The notes: generated by a model not told the origin, from the letters alone. 64,000 nt of DNA from Dryocola sp036489025 (GCA_036489025.1 DASXGN010000038.1:124001-188000), one strand, 5' to 3'. Counted from the first letter of the stretch, positions 53,247 through 61,942 are shown. Numbers and translations are program-made.

Positions 53247-53885
53247 ATGAATAAAACTTCTTTTAAAAATCACCAAGTTAAACGATTCAGCACCAAGCCC
53301 TTCGCCAAAAAAAAGCGCCCGGACGGACCAAAGCGGCTGGTTATTTTCAATAAACCGTACGACGTGCTACCGCAGTTCACCGACGAAGCGGGACGCAGCA
53401 CGCTGAAAGATTACATTCCGCTACAAGGAATTTACGCCGCCGGACGTCTGGATCGCGACAGCGAGGGCCTTTTAGTGCTCACCAACGACGGCGTGCTTCA
53501 GGCTCAGCTCACCCAGCCGGGCAAGCGAACCGGTAAAATTTACTATGTGCAGGTCGAAGGCGAACCGACTGAAGAAGCGCTGGCCGCCCTGCGCAACGGC
53601 ATGACGCTTAACGACGGCCCCACTCTGCCCGCCGGGGCTGAACGGGTAGCCGAACCACAGTGGCTGTGGCCGCGCAACCCGCCCATCCGCGAAAGAAAAG
53701 CCATCCCGACAAGCTGGCTGCAAATCACTCTTTATGAAGGTCGCAACCGCCAGGTTCGCCGCATGACGGCCCACGTAGGCTATCCGACGTTACGCCTGAT
53801 TCGCTTTGCCATGGGCAATCTTAGACTGGATGATTTAGCGCCCGGCGAATGGCGGGAAATCCCAATGGATACCCCCTTCACCTGA
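53247..53885 (+). CDS. rluE: 23S rRNA pseudouridine(2457) synthase RluE
   Basis: A 212-residue RsuA/RluE-family enzyme (K-12: 217) without an S4 domain. The catalytic Asp is in AAGRLDRDSEGLLVLTNDG; YEGRNRQVRRMTAHVGYPT is the usual C-terminal RNA-binding block. A basic N-terminus (KPFAKKKRPDGPKR) precedes it. ATG at 53247 is preferred; the longer frame runs back into the icd promoter region. Confidence 0.94.
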   Translation: MNKTSFKNHQVKRFSTKPFAKKKRPDGPKRLVIFNKPYDVLPQFTDEAGRSTLKDYIPLQGIYAAGRLDRDSEGLLVLTNDGVLQAQLTQPGKRTGKIYYVQVEGEPTEEALAALRNGMTLNDGPTLPAGAERVAEPQWLWPRNPPIRERKAIPTSWLQITLYEGRNRQVRRMTAHVGYPTLRLIRFAMGNLRLDDLAPGEWREIPMDTPFT

Positions 53886-53902
53886 ATTAATAAATCTGGG
53901 GA

Positions 53903-53957
53903 AACGCCGGGATTTGGTTCCCGGAGGGACGCCAAACTCGGTGGTCGCCCCGGCGTT
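53903..53957. other. structured inverted repeat between rluE and nudJ
   Basis: AACGCCGGG (53903-53911) pairs perfectly with CCCGGCGTT (53949-53957). Inside, TTTGG (53913-53917) can pair with CCAAA (53932-53936), giving a branched RNA fold. There is no T-run, so it is not an ordinary terminator. It lies about 55 bp upstream of the nudJ ATG and might be a leader element or an rluE 3' structure. Confidence 0.5.
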
Positions 53958-54012
53958 CACAGTTTCAAAACTTAAGGTATGACTCTTGATGCCGTAGAAA
54001 AAAGGAACGTTC

Positions 54013-54462
54013 ATGTTTAAACCGCACGTCACCGTAGCCTGCGTCGTACAGGCGCAGGGCAAGTTTTTAGTCGTCGAAGAAACGATTAACGGCAAGGCTT
54101 TATGGAACCAGCCCGCGGGGCACCTGGAAGCAGATGAAACGCTGATTGAAGCCGCCCGCCGCGAGCTTTACGAAGAAACAGGCATTCGCGCCGAGCCGCA
54201 AACGCTCATCCGCATGCACCAGTGGGTTGCCCCGGATAACACGCCTTTTCTGCGTTTTCTGTTTGCCATCGATCTTGAGGAGCCGCTGCCTGCCACGCCG
54301 CACGACAGCGATATCGACCGCTGTCTGTGGCTGGACGCGCAACAAATTGTTAACGCAACGAATTTACGCTCGCCGCTGGTCGCCGAAAGCATCCGCTGCT
54401 ATGAGCGAGCCGAACGTTATCCGCTCAGCGTGATTGGCGCATTTAACTGGCCGTTTACTTAA
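54013..54462 (+). CDS. nudJ: Nudix phosphatase NudJ
   Basis: A 149-residue Nudix enzyme (K-12: 153). The Nudix box is GHLEADETLIEAARRELYEE followed by TG, complete. E. coli NudJ hydrolyses HMP-PP, a thiamine precursor, and nucleoside tri- and diphosphates. It lies between rluE and mnmA as in E. coli, with 66 bp to the mnmA start. Confidence 0.94.
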   Translation: MFKPHVTVACVVQAQGKFLVVEETINGKALWNQPAGHLEADETLIEAARRELYEETGIRAEPQTLIRMHQWVAPDNTPFLRFLFAIDLEEPLPATPHDSDIDRCLWLDAQQIVNATNLRSPLVAESIRCYERAERYPLSVIGAFNWPFT

Positions 54463-54528
54463 GGGTGCCAGGGCCGGGGATGCGTGATAGAATACGCCGC
54501 CTTTAAGTTCAATGTCGTGAGTCTCTCC

Positions 54529-55638
54529 ATGTCTGATAACAGCCAGAAAAAAGTAATCGTCGGGATGTCCGGCGGTGTTGATTCCTCCGTTTCCGCGTAT
54601 CTGCTGCAACAGCAGGGTTACAAGGTTGAAGGCCTGTTCATGAAGAACTGGGAAGAGGATGATGGCGAGGAGTACTGCACCGCAGCGGCCGATCTGGCCG
54701 ATGCACAGGCGGTATGCGACAGGCTCGGCATTGAACTGCACACCGTAAACTTTGCCGCAGAATACTGGGACAACGTCTTTGAACACTTCCTTGAAGAGTA
54801 CAAGGCGGGCCGCACGCCAAACCCGGATATTCTGTGCAACAAAGAAATCAAATTTAAAGCCTTCCTGGAATTCGCCGCTGAAGATTTAGGCGCCGATTAC
54901 ATCGCCACCGGCCACTACGTCAGGCGCGCGGATGTCAACGGCAAAAGCCAGCTGCTGCGCGGCCTGGACGGCAACAAAGATCAAAGCTACTTCCTTTATA
55001 CGCTCGGCCACGAACAGATCGCTCAGAGCCTGTTCCCGGTTGGCGAGCTGGAAAAACCGGAAGTGCGCCGCATTGCGGAAGAGCTGGACCTGATCACCGC
55101 GAAGAAAAAAGACTCCACCGGCATCTGTTTTATCGGCGAGCGCAAATTCCGCGAGTTTTTAGGCCGCTACCTGCCAGCCCAGCCGGGCATCATTGTCACC
55201 GTTGACGGCGAAACCATTGGCGAGCACCAGGGCCTGATGTATCACACCCTCGGCCAGCGCAAAGGGTTAGGCATCGGCGGTACCAAAGAGGGCAGCGAAG
55301 ATCCGTGGTACGTCGTGGATAAAGACGTTGAGAACAATATTCTGGTGGTGGCTCAGGGGCACGACCATCCGCGCCTGATGTCCGTAGGCCTGATAGCCCA
55401 GCAGCTGCACTGGGTTGACCGTGAAGCGCTGACCGGGCCGCTGGCCTGCACGGTAAAAACCCGCTATCGCCAGACGGACATTCCTTGCACCATCACCCCG
55501 CTGGATGCCGATCGCATTGAAGTGCGTTTCGAAGAGCCGGTTGCGGCGGTGACGCCGGGCCAGTCCGCGGTATTTTACAGCGGTGAAGTGTGTCTGGGCG
55601 GCGGTATTATTGAGCAGCGTTTGCCGCTCGTTGACTAA
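54529..55638 (+). CDS. mnmA: tRNA 2-thiouridylase MnmA
   Basis: A 369-residue enzyme (K-12: 368) that puts sulfur on U34 of tRNA-Lys, -Glu and -Gln. The PP-loop VIVGMSGGVDSSVSAYLL and the two catalytic Cys (in NPDILCNKEIKFK and STGICFIGERKF) are intact. ATG at 54529 (MSDNSQKKVIVG) is chosen; the frame continues 15 codons upstream without a ribosome-binding site. Confidence 0.97.
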   Translation: MSDNSQKKVIVGMSGGVDSSVSAYLLQQQGYKVEGLFMKNWEEDDGEEYCTAAADLADAQAVCDRLGIELHTVNFAAEYWDNVFEHFLEEYKAGRTPNPDILCNKEIKFKAFLEFAAEDLGADYIATGHYVRRADVNGKSQLLRGLDGNKDQSYFLYTLGHEQIAQSLFPVGELEKPEVRRIAEELDLITAKKKDSTGICFIGERKFREFLGRYLPAQPGIIVTVDGETIGEHQGLMYHTLGQRKGLGIGGTKEGSEDPWYVVDKDVENNILVVAQGHDHPRLMSVGLIAQQLHWVDREALTGPLACTVKTRYRQTDIPCTITPLDADRIEVRFEEPVAAVTPGQSAVFYSGEVCLGGGIIEQRLPLVD

Positions 55639-55661
55639 ATTGCGGACAAGGAAGAAACACA

Positions 55662-56291
55662 GTGGCTAAGAATTACTATGACATTACCCTCGCGCTGGCG
55701 GGGATTTGCCAGTCCGCTCGCCTGGTGCAGCAGCTTGCACACCAGGGACATTGTGATTCCGACGCGCTGCACGTGGCGCTCAACAGCGTTATCGATTTAA
55801 ACCCCGGCTCGACGCTCGCCGTGTATGGCGGCAGCGAAGTCAACCTGAAGCTGGGGCTGGAAACGCTGCTCGGCGTGCTGAATGCCAGCAACCGTCAGGG
55901 CCTGAACGCAGAGCTAACGCGCTATACCCTCAGCCTGATGGTGTTGGAACGCAAGCTGCACGCAAGCAAAGGGGCGATGGATACGCTCGGTTCGCGCATT
56001 GCGGGCCTGCAGCGCCAGCTCGAACATTTCGACCTGGAATCCGACACCCTGCTCAGCGCCATGGCCGGTATTTACGTGGACGTCATTAGCCCGCTGGGGC
56101 CGCGCATTCAGGTCACCGGCTCCCCTGCCGTGCTGCAAAGCCCGCAGGTGCAGAGTAAAGTTCGCGCCTCGCTGCTGGCCGGTATTCGCGCCGCGGTACT
56201 GTGGCACCAGGTTGGCGGTGGCCGCCTGCAGCTCATGTTTTCTCGCAGTCGCCTGTGCACTCAGGCCAAACAAATTCTTGCTCATTGTTAA
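55662..56291 (+). CDS. hflD: lysogenization regulator HflD
   Basis: A 209-residue peripheral membrane protein with a GTG start after AAGGAAGAAACA. The blocks AKNYYDITLALAGICQSARL and VDVISPLGPRIQVTGSPAVL identify HflD, which in E. coli lowers lambda CII activity. The C-terminus ends QILAHC, about four residues shorter than K-12. It lies between mnmA and purB as usual. Confidence 0.94.
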   Translation: MAKNYYDITLALAGICQSARLVQQLAHQGHCDSDALHVALNSVIDLNPGSTLAVYGGSEVNLKLGLETLLGVLNASNRQGLNAELTRYTLSLMVLERKLHASKGAMDTLGSRIAGLQRQLEHFDLESDTLLSAMAGIYVDVISPLGPRIQVTGSPAVLQSPQVQSKVRASLLAGIRAAVLWHQVGGGRLQLMFSRSRLCTQAKQILAHC

Positions 56292-56311
56292 CCTCTCTGG
56301 AGTTGTAACTT

Positions 56312-57682
56312 ATGGAATTATCCTCACTGACCGCCGTTTCCCCCGTAGATGGACGCTACGGCGATAAAGTCAGCGCTCTGCGCGCCATTTTTAGCGAATA
56401 CGGTTTGCTGAAATTTCGCGTACAGGTTGAAGTACGCTGGCTGCAAAAATTAGCCGCGCACGCAGCGATCAGGGAAGTTCCTGCTTTTGACGCAGACGCA
56501 ATCGGTTACCTCGATAAAATCGTTGCGGAATTCAATGAAGAAGACGCCGCCCGCATCAAAACCATTGAGCGCACCACCAACCACGACGTCAAAGCCGTAG
56601 AGTATTTCCTTAAGGAAAAGGTGGCGTCGGTCCCTGCCCTGCACGCGGTGTCCGAGTTCATTCACTTCGCCTGCACCTCCGAGGACATCAATAACCTGTC
56701 CCACGCCCTGATGCTGGAAACCGCCCGTAAAGAAGTGGTCCTGCCTTACTGGCGCAAGGTGATCGTTGCTGTAAAAGATTTGTCGGTTCAGTATCGCGAT
56801 ATTCCTCTGCTTTCCCGCACCCACGGCCAGCCTGCTACTCCGTCCACCATGGGCAAGGAAATGGCCAACGTGGCCTACCGCATGGAGCGTCAGTTCCGCC
56901 AGCTGGAAAAAGTAGAGATCCTCGGCAAAATCAACGGCGCGGTCGGCAACTATAACGCCCACATCGCCGCCTATCCTGAAGTAGACTGGCACCAGTTCAG
57001 CGAAGAGTTTGTCACTTCACTGGGCATTCAGTGGAACCCGTACACCACGCAGATTGAGCCGCACGATTATATCGCCGAGCTGTTTGACTGCATGGCGCGC
57101 TTCAACACCATCCTGATCGACTTCGATCGCGACGTGTGGGGCTACATTGCGCTTAACCACTTTAAGCAGAAAACCATCGCCGGCGAAATCGGCTCTTCCA
57201 CCATGCCGCATAAGGTAAACCCTATTGACTTCGAAAACTCCGAAGGCAACCTGGGCCTGTCCAACGCGCTGTTACAGCACCTGGCCAGCAAACTGCCGGT
57301 TTCCCGCTGGCAGCGTGACCTGACCGACTCCACCGTGCTGCGCAACCTTGGCGTCGGCATCGGCTACGCGCTGATTGCCTATCAGTCCACCCTGAAGGGC
57401 GTGAGCAAGCTGGAAGTCAACCGCGACCGCCTGCTGGCCGAGCTGGACGGCAACTGGGAAGTGCTGGCCGAGCCGATTCAGACCGTGATGCGCCGCTACG
57501 GTATCGAAAAGCCTTACGAGAAACTCAAAGAGCTGACCCGCGGCAAACGCGTTGACGCCGAAGGCATGAAGCAGTTCATCGACAGCCTGGCGCTGCCGGA
57601 AGAAGAGAAAACGCGTCTGAAGCAAATGACGCCTGCCAATTATATTGGCCGTGCCATCACCATGGTTGACGAACTGAAGTAA
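56312..57682 (+). CDS. purB: adenylosuccinate lyase PurB
   Basis: A 456-residue enzyme, the K-12 length, acting twice in purine synthesis by cleaving SAICAR and adenylosuccinate. The lyase signature loop GEIGSSTMPHKVNPIDFENS holds the catalytic Ser, and the general acid His is in LLSRTHGQPATPST. It lies 20 bp after hflD. A strong terminator separates it from phoP. Confidence 0.98.
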   Translation: MELSSLTAVSPVDGRYGDKVSALRAIFSEYGLLKFRVQVEVRWLQKLAAHAAIREVPAFDADAIGYLDKIVAEFNEEDAARIKTIERTTNHDVKAVEYFLKEKVASVPALHAVSEFIHFACTSEDINNLSHALMLETARKEVVLPYWRKVIVAVKDLSVQYRDIPLLSRTHGQPATPSTMGKEMANVAYRMERQFRQLEKVEILGKINGAVGNYNAHIAAYPEVDWHQFSEEFVTSLGIQWNPYTTQIEPHDYIAELFDCMARFNTILIDFDRDVWGYIALNHFKQKTIAGEIGSSTMPHKVNPIDFENSEGNLGLSNALLQHLASKLPVSRWQRDLTDSTVLRNLGVGIGYALIAYQSTLKGVSKLEVNRDRLLAELDGNWEVLAEPIQTVMRRYGIEKPYEKLKELTRGKRVDAEGMKQFIDSLALPEEEKTRLKQMTPANYIGRAITMVDELK

Positions 57683-57690
57683 TCCCCCCT

Positions 57691-57716
57691 TTGACTCCGC
57701 CGCCCGGCGGAGTCAA
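57691..57716. terminator. terminator after purB
   Basis: TTGACTCCGCC-GCCC-GGCGGAGTCAA is a perfect 11-bp stem followed by a short T tract. Confidence 0.9.
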
Positions 57717-57724
57717 TTTCCAGA

Positions 57725-57741
57725 TGTTTATCCGCTGTTTA
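57725..57741 (+). promoter_or_regulatory. PhoP box of the autoregulated phoPQ promoter
   Basis: TGTTTA-TCCGC-TGTTTA is a perfect direct-repeat PhoP box (GTTTA-N5-GTTTA). A -10-like TGATAAT starts 11 bp downstream, the spacing of PhoP-activated promoters. This supports positive autoregulation, as known in E. coli and Salmonella. Confidence 0.92.
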
Positions 57742-57802
57742 CTCCTCGTCGCTGATAATTAGCGTTAAACTATCAGGGATATTTATACAGAGAGGAAATG
57801 CG

Positions 57803-58474
57803 ATGCGCGTTCTGGTTGTGGAAGATAATGCCCTGCTGCGCCACCATCTTCAGGTGCAGCTGCGCGAAGCGGGTCACCAGGTTGATGCCGCCGAAGATGC
57901 AAAGGAAGCGGACTACTTCTTAAACGAACACACGCCGGATATTGCGCTGGTCGATCTGGGCCTGCCCGATGAAGACGGTATGAGCCTGATCCGCCGCTGG
58001 CGCAGCCACGACGTCACCATTCCGATTCTGGTATTAACCGCTCGCGAAGGCTGGCAGGACAAAGTCGAAGTGCTCGGCGCGGGCGCCGATGACTATGTGA
58101 CCAAGCCCTTCCATCTCGAAGAAGTTGTCGCCCGCATGCAGGCCCTGATGCGCCGCAACAGCGGTCTGGCCTCGCAGCTGATCTCCATGCCGCCGTTCCA
58201 GGTCGATCTCTCACGCCGCGAGCTGTCCATCAACGATAACCTGATCAAGCTCACCGCTTTCGAATACACGATTATGGAGACGCTTATCCGCAACGCCGGA
58301 AAGGTGGTCAGCAAAGACTCGCTGATGCTCCAGCTTTATCCTGACGCCGAACTGCGTGAAAGCCACACGATTGACGTGCTGATGGGCCGCCTGCGCAAGA
58401 AGATTCAGGCCGAGCACGAACAGGACGTCATCACCACCGTCCGGGGCCAGGGCTATCGTTTCGACCTGCGCTAA
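57803..58474 (+). CDS. phoP: response regulator PhoP
   Basis: A 223-residue OmpR-family regulator, the K-12 length. The phospho-acceptor Asp lies in IALVDLGLPDEDG (about residue 51), Lys in DYVTKPFHLEE, and the C-terminal winged helix covers residues 125-223 (SHTIDVLMGRLRKKIQ). Phosphorylated by PhoQ, it controls Mg2+ and antimicrobial-peptide responses. The TAA overlaps the phoQ ATG (TAATG). Confidence 0.98.
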   Translation: MRVLVVEDNALLRHHLQVQLREAGHQVDAAEDAKEADYFLNEHTPDIALVDLGLPDEDGMSLIRRWRSHDVTIPILVLTAREGWQDKVEVLGAGADDYVTKPFHLEEVVARMQALMRRNSGLASQLISMPPFQVDLSRRELSINDNLIKLTAFEYTIMETLIRNAGKVVSKDSLMLQLYPDAELRESHTIDVLMGRLRKKIQAEHEQDVITTVRGQGYRFDLR

Positions 58475-59937
58475 TGATGAGCTTCCTGCGCCACTTTTTC
58501 CCGCTCTCGCTGCGGGTCCGTTTTTTACTCGCCACCGCCGCCGTGGTGATGGTGCTTTCCCTCGCCTACGGCATGGTCGCGCTGGTTGGATACAGCGTCA
58601 GCTTTGATAAAACAACCTTCCGCCTGCTGCGCGGGGAAAGTAATCTCTTCTACACGCTCGCCACGCTGCACGATGGCAAAATCAACGTCGAAATCCCTGA
58701 GAATCTGAACCTGCAAAGCCCGACGATGGCGCTGATTTATGACGATCGCGGCAGGCTGCTTTGGTCCCAGCGGGACGTGCCGTACGTGGTGAAGCAGATT
58801 AAAAAAGAGTGGCTTACCTCTAACGGCTTTTACGAGCTGGAGGCCAACTTCGCCACCAGCAGCGCGCTGGTAGGCAACGACATCACCCTGCAGGAAAAAC
58901 TCAAAGATATTCACGAAGACGACGACAACACCGAAATGACGCACTCGGTGGCCGTCAATCAGTATCCGGCCACCAGCAGAATGCCCGCCCTGACGGTAGT
59001 CATCGTCGACACCATTCCCGTCGAGCTGAAACGCTCTTATATGGTCTGGAGCTGGTTTATATACGTCCTGCTCGCCAACCTGCTGCTGGTTGTTCCGCTG
59101 CTGTGGGTCGCCGCCTGGTGGAGCCTGCGCCCGATAGAAGAGCTGGCAAAAGAGGTGCGAGAGCTTGAAAAGCACGATCGCGACAGCCTGAACCCGGAAA
59201 CCACTCGCGAGCTGACCAGCCTGGTCAAAAACCTCAACCGGCTGCTGCACACCGAGCGCGAGCGCCATGAAAAGTATCGCACCACGCTGACCGACCTGAC
59301 CCATAGTCTGAAAACGCCGCTGGCGGTGCTGCAAACCACCCTGCGCTCGCTGCGTACCGACAAGCTAAGCGTTGAAGACGCAGAGCCGGTGATGCTGGAA
59401 CAAATCAGCCGCATCTCGCAGCAAATTGGCTACTATCTGCACCGCGCCAGCATGCGCGGCAACAGCGCCCTGCTCAGCCGGGAGCTACACTCCGTCGCTC
59501 CGCTGCTCGACAACCTCTGCTCGGCGTTAAACAAGGTCTATCAGCGCAAAGGCGTCAACATTACGCTGGATATCTCCCCGGAAATTACCTTTATCGGCGA
59601 GAAAAACGACTTTATGGAGGTGATGGGCAACGTGCTGGATAACGCCTGCAAATACTGCCTGGAGTTCGTGGAAATCTCCGCCCGCCAGTTAGACGACACG
59701 CTGCATCTGTACGTGGAAGACGACGGTCCGGGGATTCACGAAAGCAAACGAGCCATTGTCTTTGACCGCGGGCAGCGCGCCGATACGCTGCGCCCCGGCC
59801 AGGGCGTAGGCCTTTCCGTCGCCAGGGAAATCGTTGAACAATACGACGGTGAAATCCGCCCGAACACCAGCGAGCTGGGCGGCGCGCGTATGGAAGTCAT
59901 TTTTGCGCGCCAGCGTCCAGACCGCGAAGAAGATTGA
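58474..59937 (+). CDS. phoQ: sensor histidine kinase PhoQ
   Basis: A 487-residue sensor (K-12: 486) of Mg2+, acid pH and cationic peptides. Membrane helices flank a periplasmic PAS-like domain that contains the acidic patch EDDDNTEMTHS (about residues 148-158). HAMP and kinase domains follow: phospho-accepting His in LTDLTHSLKTPLAVLQ, N-box NVLDNACKYC, G-boxes DDGPGIHE and GQGVGLSVA. Start MMSF is the overlapping ATG; the second ATG is equally possible. Confidence 0.97.
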   Translation: MMSFLRHFFPLSLRVRFLLATAAVVMVLSLAYGMVALVGYSVSFDKTTFRLLRGESNLFYTLATLHDGKINVEIPENLNLQSPTMALIYDDRGRLLWSQRDVPYVVKQIKKEWLTSNGFYELEANFATSSALVGNDITLQEKLKDIHEDDDNTEMTHSVAVNQYPATSRMPALTVVIVDTIPVELKRSYMVWSWFIYVLLANLLLVVPLLWVAAWWSLRPIEELAKEVRELEKHDRDSLNPETTRELTSLVKNLNRLLHTERERHEKYRTTLTDLTHSLKTPLAVLQTTLRSLRTDKLSVEDAEPVMLEQISRISQQIGYYLHRASMRGNSALLSRELHSVAPLLDNLCSALNKVYQRKGVNITLDISPEITFIGEKNDFMEVMGNVLDNACKYCLEFVEISARQLDDTLHLYVEDDGPGIHESKRAIVFDRGQRADTLRPGQGVGLSVAREIVEQYDGEIRPNTSELGGARMEVIFARQRPDREED

Positions 59938-60008
59938 AAATACTGCCGTAAGCCGCTTTGCCATCCGTTATAATCCGGTGAGGTTCCTTCACCTGCCGGA
60001 TAATAAAA

Positions 60009-61130
60009 ATGGAATATACGCTGGACTTAAACTGGCCCGATTTTATCGAACGCTACTGGCAAAAACGCCCGGTAGTGTTAAAACGCGGCTTCAAAAATTT
60101 TATCGACCCCCTCTCCCCGGATGAACTGGCAGGCCTCGCCATGGAAAACGAGGTAGACAGCCGGCTGGTGAGCCATCAGGAGGGCAAATGGCAGGTCAGC
60201 CACGGGCCGTTCCAGAGCTACGATCATCTCGGCGAAAACAACTGGTCGCTGCTGGTACAGGCGGTTAACCACTGGCACGAGCAGAGCGCCGCGCTGATGC
60301 GCCCCTTCCGCGCACTGCCGGACTGGCGCATCGACGACCTGATGATTTCCTTCTCCGTCCCCGGCGGCGGCGTTGGTCCGCATCTGGACCAGTACGACGT
60401 GTTTATTATTCAGGGCGTGGGCCGTCGCCGCTGGCGCGTGGGCGAAAAAGTGCCGATGAAGCAGCACTGTCCACATCCGGATCTGCTCCAGGTTGAACCG
60501 TTCGCAGGCATCATCGACGAAGAGCTGGAGCCTGGCGATATTCTTTATATTCCACCGGGCTTCCCGCACGAGGGCTACTCGCTGGAAAATTCGATGAACT
60601 ACTCCGTGGGCTTCCGCGCGCCGAGCGGCCGCGAAATGATCAGTGGCTTTGCCGACTACGTGCTGCAACGCGAGCTGGGCAGCCTGCGCTATACCGACCC
60701 GAACGTGCCTGCCCGCCAGCAGCCAGCGGATATTCTGCCAGAAGAGCTGGATAAGCTGCGCGGCATGATGCTGGAGCTGATTAACCAGCCCGAGCACTTC
60801 AAAGCCTGGTTCGGCGAATTTATTACCCAGTCGCGCCACGAGCTGGACGTCGCCCCGCCGGAGCCGCCGTATCAACCGGATGAAATCTACGACGCGCTGC
60901 AACAGGGGGATTCGCTGACGCGCCTTGGCGGGCTGCGAGTGCTGCGCATCGCCGACGACGTGTACGTCAACGGTGAGCTCATCAATAGCCCGCACCGCCC
61001 GGCAGTGGAAGCGCTGGCCAGCCATATCACGCTGAACGCCGAAGTGTTGGGCGACGCGCTGGAAGATCCGTCATTCCTGGCGATGCTTGCCGCGCTGGTG
61101 AACAGCGGATACTGGTACTTCGAAGGTTAA
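60009..61130 (+). CDS. roxA: ribosomal oxygenase RoxA (50S L16 arginine hydroxylase)
   Basis: A 373-residue JmjC-type 2-oxoglutarate/Fe(II) oxygenase, exactly the K-12 (YcfD) length. The iron-binding HxD is in GGGVGPHLDQYDVFI and the distal His in YIPPGFPHEGYSLE; GRRRWRVGEK and the C-terminal winged helix follow. It hydroxylates Arg81 of ribosomal protein L16. In K-12 the next gene, pepT, converges with it directly; here 1.5 kb with two extra genes lies between. Confidence 0.96.
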   Translation: MEYTLDLNWPDFIERYWQKRPVVLKRGFKNFIDPLSPDELAGLAMENEVDSRLVSHQEGKWQVSHGPFQSYDHLGENNWSLLVQAVNHWHEQSAALMRPFRALPDWRIDDLMISFSVPGGGVGPHLDQYDVFIIQGVGRRRWRVGEKVPMKQHCPHPDLLQVEPFAGIIDEELEPGDILYIPPGFPHEGYSLENSMNYSVGFRAPSGREMISGFADYVLQRELGSLRYTDPNVPARQQPADILPEELDKLRGMMLELINQPEHFKAWFGEFITQSRHELDVAPPEPPYQPDEIYDALQQGDSLTRLGGLRVLRIADDVYVNGELINSPHRPAVEALASHITLNAEVLGDALEDPSFLAMLAALVNSGYWYFEG

Positions 61131-61233
61131 TGCTCTCGCCCGCCTCCTCAGCCAGCGCTATTTCACGGTTGAGAAGGCGGGAAAGGTGATCCAGCATACT
61201 GAGACTCTTCCATGCCCATCAGCAGCGGCCCAT

Positions 61234-61512
61234 TTACGAGCTGAACCAGTAAATCAGGGCGATAGCGATAGCAGAAATGGCGCATATCACCGCGCTACCG
61301 GAGAGATCTTTCAATGAATGGAGATAGCCTTCGTTATGCTCGTTGAGCTTTGAAATGGCCTCTTTTTCGCTTTCAGCATCGACTTCAACAAAATGCTTTC
61401 TGAATCCGTTTTGTTTCATCTCATACGCAAATGCTGACGTCAGCGATTCTTTTGGGAAAGCCTTAGCAATTAATTTTGACCTGTCATTTTTTATAAACAC
61501 TATATACTTCAA
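61234..61512 (-). CDS. putative microcin immunity protein (small single-span membrane protein)
   Basis: A 92-residue protein with a TTG start preceded at 9 nt by GGAG. Residues 1-68 are soluble and highly charged (KAFPKESLTSAFAYEMKQNG, then VEVDAESEKEAISKLNEHNE); residues 71-90 are one hydrophobic helix (AVICAISAIAIALIYWF) ending the protein. It starts 52 bp after the stop of the microcin-like gene on the same strand and is probably co-transcribed. Class II microcins are always followed or overlapped by a small membrane immunity gene, so this role is inferred from context only. The open frame continues upstream, but that part overlaps the precursor gene in another frame. Confidence 0.65.
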   Translation of the reverse strand: MKYIVFIKNDRSKLIAKAFPKESLTSAFAYEMKQNGFRKHFVEVDAESEKEAISKLNEHNEGYLHSLKDLSGSAVICAISAIAIALIYWFSS

Positions 61513-61564
61513 AATTATAGTCTCCAGAAAGCACAGGTTTTGACATCTGTGCTGGTTGGATAAA

Positions 61565-61861
61565 TTAATGGTTTTTGCCACCCAGTTCTCTTCTTCCTGA
61601 TGACATCCCTGGCCCGGTACCGTTTCCACCGTAACCATTGCCGGTGGACATCGTGTTCTCACCCCAGACGCCACTTGCTGCGGAACCGCTGCCGTAAGGG
61701 GAATTTTGTGACAGATAAGACTGGGCATCACGATTACCGCTGTTTCCTCCGCCATTAGAACTGCCTGACCCACCATTGCTCGACGATCTTTTCCCACTGC
61801 CATCCCGGTCCTGCCAGCCGCCGGATATTAAATGATACTGACTGCTTAAAATTTGTTTCAT
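61565..61861 (-). CDS. putative class II microcin precursor (double-glycine leader peptide)
   Basis: A 98-residue peptide with an excellent ribosome-binding site (AAGGAG, 7 nt before ATG). The first 15 residues, MKQILSSQYHLISGG, fit class II microcin leaders: Met, a basic residue, Ile at 4, then I-S-G-G; compare the known MccH47 leader MREITESQLRYISGA. Cleavage after GG would release an 83-residue core beginning WQDRDGSGKR. By my count the core is about 59% Gly, Ser and Asn, has no Cys, contains two Trp and ends in a charged tail (RRELGGKNH). It is hydrophilic, unlike most membrane-active microcins. No exporter is in the window; peptidase-containing ABC genes would have to be elsewhere. A glycine-rich surface peptide is the main alternative. 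Confidence 0.7.
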   Translation of the reverse strand: MKQILSSQYHLISGGWQDRDGSGKRSSSNGGSGSSNGGGNSGNRDAQSYLSQNSPYGSGSAASGVWGENTMSTGNGYGGNGTGPGMSSGRRELGGKNH

Positions 61862-61914
61862 TAATGTTCTCCTTGAACTTATAAAAACCAATGTGACATT
61901 ATTGGTTGAAATCC

Positions 61915-61942
61915 ATACTATCCGAATAATAAAGATGAACAA
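61915..61942 (-). promoter_or_regulatory. candidate sigma-70 promoter of the microcin-like operon
   Basis: On the minus strand TTGTTC, a 16-bp spacer and TAGTAT lie about 54 nt before the precursor ATG, in visibly AT-rich DNA (61862-62070). This is a consensus-based guess only. Confidence 0.4.

Noticed and set aside
61234..61803. Reading the 189-codon open frame at 61234-61803 as one protein
   Set aside because: Its first half overlaps the GG-leader gene in a different frame and lacks a ribosome-binding site; the TTG at 61512 with GGAG gives a coherent small membrane protein.
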